DNA of 64,000 nucleotides from positions 1 to 64,000 of the forward strand of contig NZ_JAHXOZ010000008.1 in NCBI RefSeq assembly GCF_023147585.1. Reading direction: 5' to 3'. Made by a program: the position numbers and the translations under genes. Below, one piece after another: positions 8,435 through 19,080 of this stretch. The notes beneath the pieces were generated by a model, which saw only the letters and a program-made list of their open reading frames with translations, was not told the DNA's origin and did not search any database. This DNA comes from Micrococcus sp. EYE_212. GTDB taxonomy: Bacteria; Actinomycetota; Actinomycetes; Actinomycetales; Micrococcaceae. Every line of letters starts with the position of its first letter. The first letter of the stretch is position 1.

Positions 8435-9594
8435 CAGGCCCACGCACCGTCGGTGGTGGGGACCGGCGCCGCGTCCCGAGCGTCCCCGCGCTCCAGCAGG
8501 GCCCGGCCGAGGCGTGCGTCGTCGCGGTGGCCGTGGTGCTGGCGCAGGTAGACCTGCAGGTCCGCCACGGCCCGCGCGTGCCGCGCGTTCCCCGTGAGCG
8601 GGCCGGGACCGGTGGCCTGCCCGACGACGTCGAGCACCTCCGTGCACAGCTGCGTCACGGTGCCGCGGATGCGGTCGGCCTCGAGCATGCCGTCCCCGTG
8701 GTCGAGGCGCCCCGCGTCCACGTCGGCGGCCGCGCGCGCGAGGAGGGTGCCCATCGCGTGCAGGAGGCGGTCGACCCGGCCGAGCGCGGCCTCGCCGACC
8801 TGGTCCGGGCCGGAGCCCGCGCCCGCCGCCCGCCGCCGCAGGGAGTCCCGCAGGGTGCGCGCGATGCCGACGGCCCCGCCGAACCACACCGCGGCCACCC
8901 CGATGCCGCCCCACGCGAAGCCCGGGCGGGTCAGGTACCACTCGTCCTTGCCGACGGGCTCGCCGGGGACGTCCGCGAAGCGCAGGCCGACGGTGGTGAT
9001 GGGGGCCAGGCCGAGGGCGGGCCACGCGGCGTCGGCCGCCGTCACACCGGGATCGCCGAGGTCCACGAGGAGGGCGTGGCGCACGCCGTCGCCGTCCTTC
9101 GCGGTGACGACCGCGTGGGAGCACTCGTCTGCGAGAGAGCACCAGGGCTTCTCGCCGTCGAGGCGCCAGCCGTCGGCGGTGCGGCGCACCGTCGGGGTCT
9201 GCCCGCCCGACTCGGACGCGTAGACGCCGAGCATGCCCTCCGGGGCGGGGACGCCGGCCTGGGACAGGATCGAGAGCGCGTCCAGGTGGGGCTCGAGCAC
9301 CCGGGCGGCGGAGAGGTCCTGCGCGGCCACGGAGGCGAGCAGCTCCCACTGCTCGCGGGTGGCGCCCTCGCCGGTCAGCGGGAGGTCGAGAGGGGCGTCG
9401 CCGTCGGCCGCGCCCTCCCTCAGCAGCGCCACCATCGGGGCGACGTCGCCCCCGCAGGCCGCAGCAGTCGAGAGGAAGGCGGCGTCGTCGCGGGGAAGCA
9501 CGCGGGCGCCCGTGGGGAGCGGCCCCCGCGCTCCCCGTGTCGACGGCCGCTCCCCGGAGACCAGGGGGAGCCGGACGGGCTCGGGTGCGCTCAT
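8431..9594 (-). CDS. acyl-CoA dehydrogenase-like protein
   Basis: Flavoprotein-like protein of 387 residues related to acyl-CoA dehydrogenases. Visible family features are the N-terminal helical domain, the middle beta domain (GGQTPTVRR, WRLDGEKPWCS near 150) that normally contacts FAD, and a helical C-terminal domain ending in YLRQHHGHRDD. I could not locate a convincing catalytic glutamate, so it may be a divergent oxidase/dehydrogenase or N-oxygenase-type member. The ATG at 9594 has an AGAAAGG ribosome-binding site and TAGGGT at 9643-9648 can serve as -10, giving a leader of about 40 nt. It is the first gene of a two-gene unit with the PIG-L/NodS/GT2 fusion, which suggests it modifies the same product. 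Confidence 0.75.
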   Translation of the reverse strand: MSAPEPVRLPLVSGERPSTRGARGPLPTGARVLPRDDAAFLSTAAACGGDVAPMVALLREGAADGDAPLDLPLTGEGATREQWELLASVAAQDLSAARVLEPHLDALSILSQAGVPAPEGMLGVYASESGGQTPTVRRTADGWRLDGEKPWCSLADECSHAVVTAKDGDGVRHALLVDLGDPGVTAADAAWPALGLAPITTVGLRFADVPGEPVGKDEWYLTRPGFAWGGIGVAAVWFGGAVGIARTLRDSLRRRAAGAGSGPDQVGEAALGRVDRLLHAMGTLLARAAADVDAGRLDHGDGMLEADRIRGTVTQLCTEVLDVVGQATGPGPLTGNARHARAVADLQVYLRQHHGHRDDARLGRALLERGDARDAAPVPTTDGAWAW

Positions 9595-9720
9595 GACGGG
9601 GCCTTTCTTCCGCGTACGGCCGCGGTGCCGCACTGGGCGTTCACCCTAGCGAGCGGCCCCGGAGCGGGGGAACGGCCCGGGGCCGGGGCGTCACACGCGG
9701 AGACGGACGCGGCAGGGGCG

Positions 9721-9752
9721 CTTTCTTGACAAGTTCCAGAAAAGGCGGTGAC
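9721..9752 (+). promoter_or_regulatory. furA-katG promoter with candidate FurA operator
   Basis: TTGACA at 9726-9731 looks like a -35 element and lies inside the small palindrome CTTG-A-CAAG (9725-9733), followed by TTCCAGAA (9734-9741). Actinobacterial furA genes are known to be autoregulated through an operator in this position; assignment here is by position and symmetry only. AAAGGCGG just before 9753 is the furA ribosome-binding site. Confidence 0.5.
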
Positions 9753-10238
9753 ATGGGGCCCATGCGCCCGTCGTCGACAGCCCCGCTCCCCGAGAACGCG
9801 CTCCTGCGCGACGCCGGGCTGCGTGTGACGCGCCCACGGCTCGCGGTGCTGAGCGCCCTGCGCTCCCACCCGCACGCGGACGCGGCCGCCGTCCTGACCG
9901 CGGCGCGGGAGGTCCTGCCCTCCGTCTCGCACCAGGCGGTCTACGACTGCCTCCACGCGCTCACCGAGGCCGGGCTCGTCCACTCGATCCAGCCCGCCGG
10001 CTCCGCCGCGCGCTACGAGATCCGCCGCCATGACAACCACCACCACCTCGTGTGCCGCGGGTGCGGCGCCGTGGTCGACGTGCCGTGCCACACCGGGTCC
10101 GCCCCGTGCCTGCAGGCGCAGTCGGACCACGGGTTCCTCATCGACGAGGCCGAGGTCTACTACTGGGGCCTGTGCCCCGCGTGCCGCGACGGGCAGGACG
10201 AGGCGGCCCCGCCGTCGTCGTCCGCCGCGGCCCCCTGA
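9753..10238 (+). CDS. furA: Fur-family peroxide-sensing repressor (FurA-type)
   Basis: Metal-dependent DNA-binding repressor of the Fur family, 161 residues. An N-terminal winged helix (about 15-85) contains LRVTRPRLAVL and SHQAVYDCLHAL; the dimer domain has the histidine cluster HDNHHHLVC (93-101) and two zinc-binding pairs CRGC (101-104) and CPAC (141-144). Placed 51 bp upstream of katG in the same direction, it matches the actinobacterial FurA/CatR arrangement, in which oxidation of the repressor relieves katG and furA. The ATG at 9753 is preferred over 9762 because AAAGGCGG is correctly spaced. The C-terminus is a short Ala/Ser tail. Confidence 0.9.
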   Translation: MGPMRPSSTAPLPENALLRDAGLRVTRPRLAVLSALRSHPHADAAAVLTAAREVLPSVSHQAVYDCLHALTEAGLVHSIQPAGSAARYEIRRHDNHHHLVCRGCGAVVDVPCHTGSAPCLQAQSDHGFLIDEAEVYYWGLCPACRDGQDEAAPPSSSAAAP

Positions 10239-10289
10239 GCCCCCCATCCATCCCGCGACCCCACCTTCCGTCCCCGAAAGGATCACGCC

Positions 10290-12641
10290 ATGAGCGCTGA
10301 AGAGAAGAACCTCCCGCACGGCGAGGAGAGCACCACCGTCGGCGAGATGAACGACACGGTCGCCGTCGGCCAGCCCACCGTGCCCCGCCACGACGCCGAC
10401 GGCCCGGACACGGCCACCGACGCCGCGGCCAGGAACCCGCAGTCGGACGCCGCCGAGGGCAAGTGCCCCGTCGCGCACGGCGCCCCGCTGGCGCACCCGA
10501 CCTCCGGCGACGCCAACCAGCAGTGGTGGCCGAACCGCCTGAACCTGAAGATCCTCGCGAAGGACCAGCCGGTCCAGCGCCCCGAGGACGGCGGCTTCGA
10601 CTACCCGGCCGCGTTCGAGAAGCTCGACCTCGCCGAGGTGAAGGCGACCATCGCCGAGGTGCTCACCACCTCCAAGGACTGGTGGCCGGCCGACTTCGGC
10701 AACTACGGCCCGTTCATGATCCGCATGGCCTGGCACTCCGCGGGCACCTACCGCGTGACCGACGGCCGCGGCGGCGCCGGCGAGGGCCAGCAGCGCTTCG
10801 CGCCCCTGAACTCCTGGCCGGACAACGCCTCCCTGGACAAGGCCCGCCGCCTCCTGTGGCCGGTCAAGAAGAAGTACGGCCAGTCCCTCTCCTGGGCCGA
10901 CCTGATCGTCCTGGCCGGCACCGTGGCCCACGAGGTCATGGGCATGCCCACCTTCGGCTTCTCCGGCGGCCGCATCGACGCCTACGAGCCCGCGGACGAC
11001 GTCTACTGGGGCCCCGAGACCGAGTGGACCAACGGCGGCGCCGAGCGCTACAAGGGCGACCGCGAGCTGGACAACCCGCTCGCGGCCGTCGAGATGGGCC
11101 TGATCTACGTGAACCCAGAGGGCCCCGAGGGCGAGCCTGACCCGCTGAAGTCCGCCAAGGACATCCACGAGACGTTCTCCCGCATGGGCATGAGCGCCGA
11201 GGAGACCGTCGCGCTGATCGGCGGCGGCCACACCTTCGGCAAGACCCACGGCGCCGGCCCCGTGGAGGGCAACATCGGCGCCGAGCCCGAGGCCGCGGAC
11301 ATCGAGCAGATGGGCCTGGGCTGGAAGAACGCCTACGGCGAGGGCAAGGGCCGCGACACCATCACGTCCGGCCTCGAGGTCACCTGGACCTACCACCCCA
11401 CCCGCTGGGACAACGAGTTCTTCCACATCCTCTACGCGTACGAGTGGGAGCTCATGGAGTCCCCGGCCGGCGCCAAGCAGTGGCGCCCCGTCAACGGCGG
11501 CGGCTCCGACATGGTGCCCGAGTCCGACTTCCGGGGCCGCCGCGAGCCCCGCATGCTGACCTCGGACCTGGCCCTGCGCTTCGATCCCGTGTTCGGCGAG
11601 ATCTCCCAGCGCTTCAAGGACGACTTCGGCGCGTTCCAGGACGCCTACGCCCGCGCGTGGTTCAAGCTGACCCACCGTGACATGGGCCCGATCGCCCGCC
11701 ACTACGGCCCCGAGGTGCCCGCCGAGGAGCTCGTGTGGATGGACCCGGTCACCGCCCCGGCGACGGTCCCCGGCGACGCCGAGGTCCAGGCCGTCAAGGA
11801 CGCCGTGGCCGGCTCCGGCCTGTCCGTGACGGAGCTCGTGAAGACCGCGTGGGCCGCGGCCTCCTCCTTCCGCTCCTCGGACAAGCGCGGCGGCGCGAAC
11901 GGCGGCCGCATCCGCCTCGAGCCGCAGCGCTCGTGGGAGGTCAACGAGCCGGCCGTGATCGGCCCGGTCATCGCGAAGCTGGAGCAGATCGCCGAGCAGA
12001 CCGGCGTCTCCTTCGCCGACACCCTCGTGATCGCGGGCAACTGGGCCGTGGAGAAGGCGGCCGCCGATGGCGGCGTGCCCGTCTCCGTGCCCTTCACCCC
12101 GGGCCGCGGCGACGCGACCCAGGAGCAGACGGACGTGGAGTCCTTCCGCCACATGGAGCCCAAGGTGGACGGCTTCCGCAACTGGGATCCGCGCCCGTCC
12201 AAGCAGTTCCCGTCCGAGTTCGCGCTCGTGGACCGCGCCAACCTGATCGGCCTCTCCGCCCCGGAGATGACGGTGCTCGTGGCCGGCCTGCGCGTGCTGG
12301 GCGCCGTGCCCGCGGGCTCGAAGGACGGCGTGTGGACGGAGAACGTGGGCGTCCTGTCCCAGGACTTCCTCACCGCGATCACGGACATCGACACGCAGTG
12401 GGAGAAGGTGGCCGAGGGCCGGTACCGCGGTGTGACCGCCGAGGGCAAGGAGCTCTTCGGCACCCGTGACGACCTCGTGTTCGGCTCCAACTCCGAGCTG
12501 CGCACCCTGTCCGAGGTGTACGCCGCCGACGACGCCAAGGAGAAGTTCGTGCGCGACTTCGTGGCCGCGTGGGCCACGGTCATGGACGCGGACCGCTTCG
12601 ACGCGCGCCGCGCCGCCAAGGAGTCCACGAACCAGGGCTGA
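10290..12641 (+). CDS. katG: catalase-peroxidase
   Basis: Bifunctional haem enzyme that removes hydrogen peroxide and acts as a broad peroxidase. It has the usual two-domain layout, an active N-terminal haem domain and a degenerate C-terminal copy. Distal residues are R145, W148 and H149 ([11 protein letters not shown]); the Trp-Tyr-Met cofactor would be W148, Y273 and M299; the proximal haem ligand is H314 ([11 protein letters not shown]). At 783 residues it is about 45 longer than the mycobacterial enzyme, mainly because of a Thr/Asp-rich N-terminal extension before CPVAHG. GAAAGGA precedes the ATG. It follows furA and is expected to be peroxide-inducible. Confidence 0.97.
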   Translation: MSAEEKNLPHGEESTTVGEMNDTVAVGQPTVPRHDADGPDTATDAAARNPQSDAAEGKCPVAHGAPLAHPTSGDANQQWWPNRLNLKILAKDQPVQRPEDGGFDYPAAFEKLDLAEVKATIAEVLTTSKDWWPADFGNYGPFMIRMAWHSAGTYRVTDGRGGAGEGQQRFAPLNSWPDNASLDKARRLLWPVKKKYGQSLSWADLIVLAGTVAHEVMGMPTFGFSGGRIDAYEPADDVYWGPETEWTNGGAERYKGDRELDNPLAAVEMGLIYVNPEGPEGEPDPLKSAKDIHETFSRMGMSAEETVALIGGGHTFGKTHGAGPVEGNIGAEPEAADIEQMGLGWKNAYGEGKGRDTITSGLEVTWTYHPTRWDNEFFHILYAYEWELMESPAGAKQWRPVNGGGSDMVPESDFRGRREPRMLTSDLALRFDPVFGEISQRFKDDFGAFQDAYARAWFKLTHRDMGPIARHYGPEVPAEELVWMDPVTAPATVPGDAEVQAVKDAVAGSGLSVTELVKTAWAAASSFRSSDKRGGANGGRIRLEPQRSWEVNEPAVIGPVIAKLEQIAEQTGVSFADTLVIAGNWAVEKAAADGGVPVSVPFTPGRGDATQEQTDVESFRHMEPKVDGFRNWDPRPSKQFPSEFALVDRANLIGLSAPEMTVLVAGLRVLGAVPAGSKDGVWTENVGVLSQDFLTAITDIDTQWEKVAEGRYRGVTAEGKELFGTRDDLVFGSNSELRTLSEVYAADDAKEKFVRDFVAAWATVMDADRFDARRAAKESTNQG

Positions 12642-12686
12642 CGCCCCTGGGCCTCGGACGCCCGGACGCGCCGAGGTCCTGGCCGG

Positions 12687-12730
12687 ACGACGACGGGCGC
12701 TCACCCTCGCGGGTGGGCGCCCGTCGTCGT
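12687..12730 (+). terminator. katG terminator hairpin
   Basis: Arms of 20 nt at 12687-12706 and 12711-12730 with a TCGC loop; all pairs are Watson-Crick except one T-G. It starts about 45 bp after the katG stop. There is no T-tract. Confidence 0.75.
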
Positions 12731-12812
12731 GGGGGGCGGGTGCGTCAGGCCAGGACCGTGCGGCAACCGCGAGTTCTTCCCCCGCTCACCCGCGCGTGCC
12801 AAGGTGAGGGGC

Positions 12813-14531
<1,719 letters not shown>

Positions 14532-14583
14532 GCGCGGAGGCGCACCCTGCCGCCGCCCAGCCCGCCTGGGTAGCGTGGGCTCC

Positions 14584-16275
14584 ATGAGCAACGGCACCCC
14601 CGAGCAGCCCCGTCCCCGCCACGCGAGCGAGGAGCCGGACACGACCCGCACCGACGCCGCCTCCCCCCACGACGGCAACGTCACGGACACCGCGGACACC
14701 GCGGACGACGCAGCGGCGACCGGCACCCCGGCCCTCCTGACGACGGCCGGGGCCCTCCCGGAGGGCCTGGCCGCGGACGTCGGCTGGGACCTCGGCGAGG
14801 ACGAGCCCGAGGAGGAGACCGCCGAGCCCCTGCGCGAGCCGCTGCCCACCGAGGCCCTGCCGATCATGCCTGCCGGCACCCGACCCGAGGAGCCGCACGC
14901 CGCCGTCGGGAGGCTGCGCGCCGCCGCCCGCCTGCGCGCCGCCCACCCCCGCACCGTGCGCCTGCACCAGCTGCGCGGGCTGAAGCGGATGCTCACGGAG
15001 CAGCAGGAGCGGTTCGTGAACGCCCTGGGCGAGGACCTCGGCAAGGCGCCCACGGAGGCGCTGATGACCGAGGTGATCTCGGTGCGCTCGGAGGTGGACC
15101 ACGCGATCCTGCACCTGAGCGAGTGGATGGAGCCGCGGCCCGCAAAGCTGCCGCTGACCCTGCAGCCCGCGAGCGCCGAGGTGCGGCCACGGCCCAAGGG
15201 GCTCGTGCTGATCATCGGCGCGTGGAACTACCCCGTGCAGCTCACGCTCGCCCCGCTGGTGGGCGCGCTGGCGGCGGGCAACGCCGTGGTCATCAGCCCC
15301 TCGGAGAAGGCGCCCGCCACGGCCCGTGCCCTGCAGGAGCTGCTGCCTCAGTACCTGGACTCCGCGCTGATCTCCGTGGTGGCCGGCGGCAGGGACTGCA
15401 ACACCGCGCTGCTCGCGGAGCCGTGGGACCACATCCTCTACACGGGCGGCGAGCGCGTGGGGCGGATCGTGTACGAGGCCGCGGCCAAGACGCTCTCCCC
15501 CGTCACGCTGGAGCTGGGCGGGAAGTCCCCGGCGGTGGTGACGCCCGCGCGCAACACGGGGGCGATGGCCCGCCGCCTCGCGTGGGCCAAGTTCACCAAC
15601 GCGGGCCAGACGTGCGTGGCCCCGGACTACATCCTCGCCGTGGGCGAGGAGGCCCACGCGCAGGTGGTGGCCGAGCTGCCGAAGGCGATCCGCGAGTTCT
15701 ACGGCGCGGAGCCGCGCGAGTCCAAGGACTACGGCCGCCTCATCTCCGCCGAGCACGCCCAGCGCCTCGCGGACATGGTGGAGAAGGACGTGGCTGCCGG
15801 CGCCGAGGTGCTCGTGGGCGGCGAGGTCGACCCGGCCGCGCGCTACATGGCGCCCACCGTGGTCACGGGCGTGCAGCCGGACGGCGCGCTCATGCAGGAG
15901 GAGCTGTTCGGCCCCGTCCTGCCCGTGCTGAAGGTGGGGGCGTTCCAGGACGCGCTGGACTTCATCGCCGACCGCCCGCACCCCCTCGCGGCGTACCTCT
16001 TCACGGACCGCCCGCGCCTGCACCGCGCGTTCGACGAGCAGGTCCAGGCCGGCGGCCTCGGCTACGACGTCGCCCTGCTGCACGCCGGCATCACCACGCT
16101 GCCCTTCGGCGGCATCGGATCCTCCGGGATGGGCGCGTATCACGGGCAGGCGGGCTTCGAGACGTTCTCCCACCTGCGCCCGTCCATCACGAAGTCGGAC
16201 CAGGTGGACACGCTCAAGACCGCGTACCCGCCGTACGGCTGGATGAAGCGCAAGATGATCCCGAAGATGCTCTGA
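14584..16275 (+). CDS. aldehyde dehydrogenase family protein with N-terminal extension
   Basis: NAD(P)-dependent oxidation of an aldehyde to an acid. The catalytic part resembles class 3 (fatty aldehyde) dehydrogenases: GAWNYPVQLTLAPLVGALAAG for cofactor binding, LELGGKSP with the general base glutamate, and the nucleophile C344 in NAGQTC. PFGGIGSSGMG near the end is typical. The 563 residues exceed the usual 450-480 by about 100, due to an Asp/Glu/Thr-rich N-terminal stretch (1-105) with no recognised fold. The ATG at 14584 is 8 nt after TAGCGT (14571-14576), the local leaderless pattern, so the extension appears to be translated. The lipoprotein gene begins 1 bp after its stop. Confidence 0.9.
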   Translation: MSNGTPEQPRPRHASEEPDTTRTDAASPHDGNVTDTADTADDAAATGTPALLTTAGALPEGLAADVGWDLGEDEPEEETAEPLREPLPTEALPIMPAGTRPEEPHAAVGRLRAAARLRAAHPRTVRLHQLRGLKRMLTEQQERFVNALGEDLGKAPTEALMTEVISVRSEVDHAILHLSEWMEPRPAKLPLTLQPASAEVRPRPKGLVLIIGAWNYPVQLTLAPLVGALAAGNAVVISPSEKAPATARALQELLPQYLDSALISVVAGGRDCNTALLAEPWDHILYTGGERVGRIVYEAAAKTLSPVTLELGGKSPAVVTPARNTGAMARRLAWAKFTNAGQTCVAPDYILAVGEEAHAQVVAELPKAIREFYGAEPRESKDYGRLISAEHAQRLADMVEKDVAAGAEVLVGGEVDPAARYMAPTVVTGVQPDGALMQEELFGPVLPVLKVGAFQDALDFIADRPHPLAAYLFTDRPRLHRAFDEQVQAGGLGYDVALLHAGITTLPFGGIGSSGMGAYHGQAGFETFSHLRPSITKSDQVDTLKTAYPPYGWMKRKMIPKML

Positions 16276-16276
16276 C

Positions 16277-16831
16277 ATGGACAGCCGGCTGCGCCGCCTG
16301 CCGCCGGCCCTGGTGATGACGGGCCTCCTCGCCGTCACCGGGTGCGGTGCCGGTCCGACGTCGGGAGGGTCATCGGAGGGTGCCGGCGCCGGGTCCCCGA
16401 GCGGGGCGACGCCGTCGCGCATCTCCGCCTCCGACCTCGCCGCGCCCGGCGCGGCTCGGGGCCGGGGCGGCGATCTGCCGGTCGGCACGCAGCCCCACGC
16501 GGTGACGTCCCTGGCCTGGGACGGGCGCCCCGTGGCGACGGGTCCGTGGACGAGCGTGGACGTCGACACGGGCGCGCCGTTCACGTTCACCGCTCGGGAA
16601 CTGTGCGGGCAGCCGCGCGTGGACGTCCTGAGCGTGATGCCGGACGGGTGGCAGGCGCACCCGAGCGAGGGCCAGCCGGCCGTCGCGTGCCTGCCCGAGG
16701 ACGAGACCGCCTCGGCGTCCGAGGCGGTGCGTCGGCTCTTCGACGGCCCGGTGGCCGTGGACGAGGCGGAGGACGGCGCGCTCACCCTGACGCGGGCCGG
16801 CGTCGAGCTGGTGCTGACGCCGCGCCGGTGA
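16277..16831 (+). CDS. putative lipoprotein
   Basis: Hypothetical exported protein of 184 residues. The N-terminus has Arg residues, a hydrophobic core and the lipobox LAVTGC with the modified cysteine at 23, followed by a Gly/Ser linker to about residue 50. The remaining domain has a pattern of beta strands and two cysteines (ELCGQPR, VACLPED) that could form a disulfide; no family was recognised. It starts 1 bp after the aldehyde dehydrogenase stop and is probably co-transcribed with it. Its stop is only 3 bp from the stop of the convergent GDPD gene. Confidence 0.75.
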   Translation: MDSRLRRLPPALVMTGLLAVTGCGAGPTSGGSSEGAGAGSPSGATPSRISASDLAAPGAARGRGGDLPVGTQPHAVTSLAWDGRPVATGPWTSVDVDTGAPFTFTARELCGQPRVDVLSVMPDGWQAHPSEGQPAVACLPEDETASASEAVRRLFDGPVAVDEAEDGALTLTRAGVELVLTPRR

Positions 16832-16834
16832 GGC

Positions 16835-17746
16835 TCAGCGCTGCGGCCAGAGGCCGCGGCGCGTGAAGACCTCCGCGAGGACGTCGGCACGGTCGGTCAT
16901 GACGCCGTCGACGCCGAGGTCCAGGAGCCGCTCGATCTCCTCGGCCTCGTCCACGACCCACACGTGCACGGGCAGGCCCGCAGCGTGACAGCGGCGCACG
17001 AAGTCGGCCGTCACCACCCGGATGCGCCCGTGCCGGATCGGCACCTGCACGCAGTCGATGTCGAGGGCGTGGCGGCGCAGCCACCCCGTGAGGCCAAGCG
17101 GGCCGAGCAGGACGAGCGCGGCGATGGCGGCGGCCCCGCCCGACGTCGCGATGCGGTGCGGGCCGTGCGCGCGCTCGGCGTGGCCGAGGGCGGTGAGAGA
17201 ACGCCGGAAGAGGCGGCGGCGGGAGTCGTGGAAGGACGCGACGAGCACGCGGTCCCACGCCTCGTGCTCGGCGAGCAGGTGGGCCATGGCGGGGGCGGCC
17301 GCGCGGTCCTTGAGGTCCACATTGAGGCGGGCCTCGGGGAGTGCGGTGAGGAGGTCGGCGAAGCGCAGGAGCGGCTCGCCGCCGACCATGACGGAGTGGA
17401 GCTGCTCCCACGTGACGTCGGAGATCCGGCCGCGGCCGGTGGTGACGCGGTCCAGGGTCTCGTCGTGGAAGACCACGAGCACGCCGTCCTTCGTGGTGCG
17501 CACGTCCAGCTCGAGGTAGGCGAAGCCCGCATCACAGGCCGACTGGAACGCCGCCAGCGAGTTCTCCCGCTCGTTCCCGGCGCCGCGGTGCGCGAAGCCG
17601 AGGGGCCGGCCGACACGGCCGGGCAGGGAGTCCGCGAGGTAGGCGGGGGCGGGACGGGGCGTTGGCCGGGGCGCACGCAGGGAGCGCGCGGGACGGGCAC
17701 GCGGGGACGGCGACGGGCCTGAGGACGGCACGGTTCGGCGGGTCAC
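16835..17746 (-). CDS. glycerophosphodiester phosphodiesterase
   Basis: Hydrolyses glycerophosphodiesters to glycerol-3-phosphate and an alcohol, as in phospholipid turnover. The 303-residue protein has the GDPD signatures FAHRGAGNERENS (active-site His and Arg) at about 50-62 and YLELDVRTTKDGVLVVFHDETLDR (metal-binding Glu/Asp and second His) at about 75-98; the C-terminal VHVWVVDEAEE and GVDGVMTDRAD complete the barrel. A basic, Pro-rich N-terminal stretch precedes the domain; there is no signal peptide. The GTG start at 17746 follows TACCCT (17753-17758) by 7 nt, so the transcript is probably leaderless. It diverges from the membrane protein gene at 17852. Confidence 0.9.
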   Translation of the reverse strand: MTRRTVPSSGPSPSPRARPARSLRAPRPTPRPAPAYLADSLPGRVGRPLGFAHRGAGNERENSLAAFQSACDAGFAYLELDVRTTKDGVLVVFHDETLDRVTTGRGRISDVTWEQLHSVMVGGEPLLRFADLLTALPEARLNVDLKDRAAAPAMAHLLAEHEAWDRVLVASFHDSRRRLFRRSLTALGHAERAHGPHRIATSGGAAAIAALVLLGPLGLTGWLRRHALDIDCVQVPIRHGRIRVVTADFVRRCHAAGLPVHVWVVDEAEEIERLLDLGVDGVMTDRADVLAEVFTRRGLWPQR

Positions 17747-17851
17747 GGGGTCAGGGTAGCGGGCGCCCGGAAACCTCCCGTTGCGAGTCCGACGGCGACG
17801 AGGGTGCTTCCTAGACTGGACCCACCTCGTCCCCGTCTTCAGGAGCCCTCC

Positions 17852-18964
17852 GTGCCCCGCACCTCGTCCCGCTCGCGTGGCCGGGCCGGGCCGTCCTCGC
17901 GCCCCGTCCACCACCGCTTGATCTGGGTCGACGTCGCCCGCTGCCTCGCGCTGATCTCGATGATGCTCGCCCACACCGCGCCCACCGGCGGCCCCGGCGG
18001 TGTCCTGAACCTCACCGAGCACCTCACGGCGGCCCTGTTCGCGGCGCTCGTGGGCGTCTCCGCCCGCCTCGAGGTCCAGCACCTGGGCATCGGCCGCGCG
18101 GCGGCCCGCGCGGTCATCCGGGCGCTCGTCCTCGCGGCGTGCTCCTGGCTCGTCGGGTTCTTCGGCGCCCAGGTGCACGACATCCTGCCGCACCTCGCCG
18201 TCGTCGCCCTCCTCACGGGCCTGCTCGCCGCGCTCCCGCTCGCCGCGCAGCTCGTCCTCGCCCTCCTCTCGGCGTCCGGCGGCGTCGCCCTCGTGGCCCA
18301 GGGCACGACGGCGGCCGTCGCCGCACTCCTGCCGCTGGCCGACGCGGTGGGCCTGCCCGCGGACCGCCTCGCGACGGGCGTGGCCACGATGCTCACCGAC
18401 GCGCCCTACCGCCTGCCCCTGCTGCTCGCGTGGGCGCTGCTCGGAGCGGTCGTCCTGCGCACCCTGCACGGGACCCGCGAGGACCCGGCCCGCCGCATGC
18501 GCGTGGACGCGGTGTGGTGGGCGGTCGGCGGGGCGGCCCTGGCCGGCGTCGTCCTCGCGTCCTCCCGCGCGAGGACCGGTGCGATGCCCGTCCCGTACTC
18601 CGGCACCGTGCCCGAGGTCCTCGTGGACACCGGCCTGGTGCTGCTGGTGCTGGGACTGTGCGCCGCCGTCGTGCCGAACCACGCGAACCCCGCCACCGAG
18701 CTATTCTCCATCCCGGGAGCGATGACCCTGTCCGTGTACGTGGCGCACCACGCCTACCTCGGGTGGGTGGCGCACCTGGCGGGGCCGGGCCCGTGGCGCA
18801 CGCCCGGCGGCGCGGACGACACGTGGTTCAACGTGGTCGTGCTGATCCTCGGCGCGGTCGCGCTGCCCCTGCTGTGGCGCACGTACGTGCGGTCGCGGCC
18901 CTGGCGGGCGGGCCCGATCGAGGGCGTGGCGCGCCTCGTGACGGACCGGATCGGCGGCCGCTGA
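17852..18964 (+). CDS. acyltransferase-like / heparan-alpha-glucosaminide N-acetyltransferase-type membrane protein
   Basis: Polytopic membrane protein of 370 residues with roughly ten hydrophobic helices. The start (LIWVDVARCLALISMMLAHTAP) matches the DUF1624/HGSNAT group, which moves acetyl or acyl groups across membranes to sugar acceptors; a late AHHAY fits the same group. Substrate unknown. The GTG at 17852 is supported by AGGAG 6 nt upstream and a TAGACT -10 at 17812-17817, giving a leader of about 30 nt. It diverges from the GDPD gene. The NYN gene follows, whose longest reading frame would start with an ATGA-type overlap at 18964. Confidence 0.75.
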   Translation: MPRTSSRSRGRAGPSSRPVHHRLIWVDVARCLALISMMLAHTAPTGGPGGVLNLTEHLTAALFAALVGVSARLEVQHLGIGRAAARAVIRALVLAACSWLVGFFGAQVHDILPHLAVVALLTGLLAALPLAAQLVLALLSASGGVALVAQGTTAAVAALLPLADAVGLPADRLATGVATMLTDAPYRLPLLLAWALLGAVVLRTLHGTREDPARRMRVDAVWWAVGGAALAGVVLASSRARTGAMPVPYSGTVPEVLVDTGLVLLVLGLCAAVVPNHANPATELFSIPGAMTLSVYVAHHAYLGWVAHLAGPGPWRTPGGADDTWFNVVVLILGAVALPLLWRTYVRSRPWRAGPIEGVARLVTDRIGGR

Positions 18965-19080
18965 TGGCCCGCCGCGCCGACCTTCCCGCGGGCTCGCTCG
19001 AGACGCCCGCCGTCGAGTTCCACCCCGCCACCGCCACCGCCCCGCGGACCGCGTCCGCCCCGCGGGGTAGCCTCGAGACC

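Noticed and set aside
16832-16834. 3-bp gap between convergent lipoprotein and GDPD genes as an anomaly
   Set aside because: Very short convergent gaps are common in compact high-GC genomes; both stop codons are clear.
18964-19080. ATG at 18964 as start of the NYN gene
   Set aside because: It overlaps the previous stop neatly, but adds about 39 low-complexity residues, and a leaderless -10 sits exactly before the GTG at 19081.
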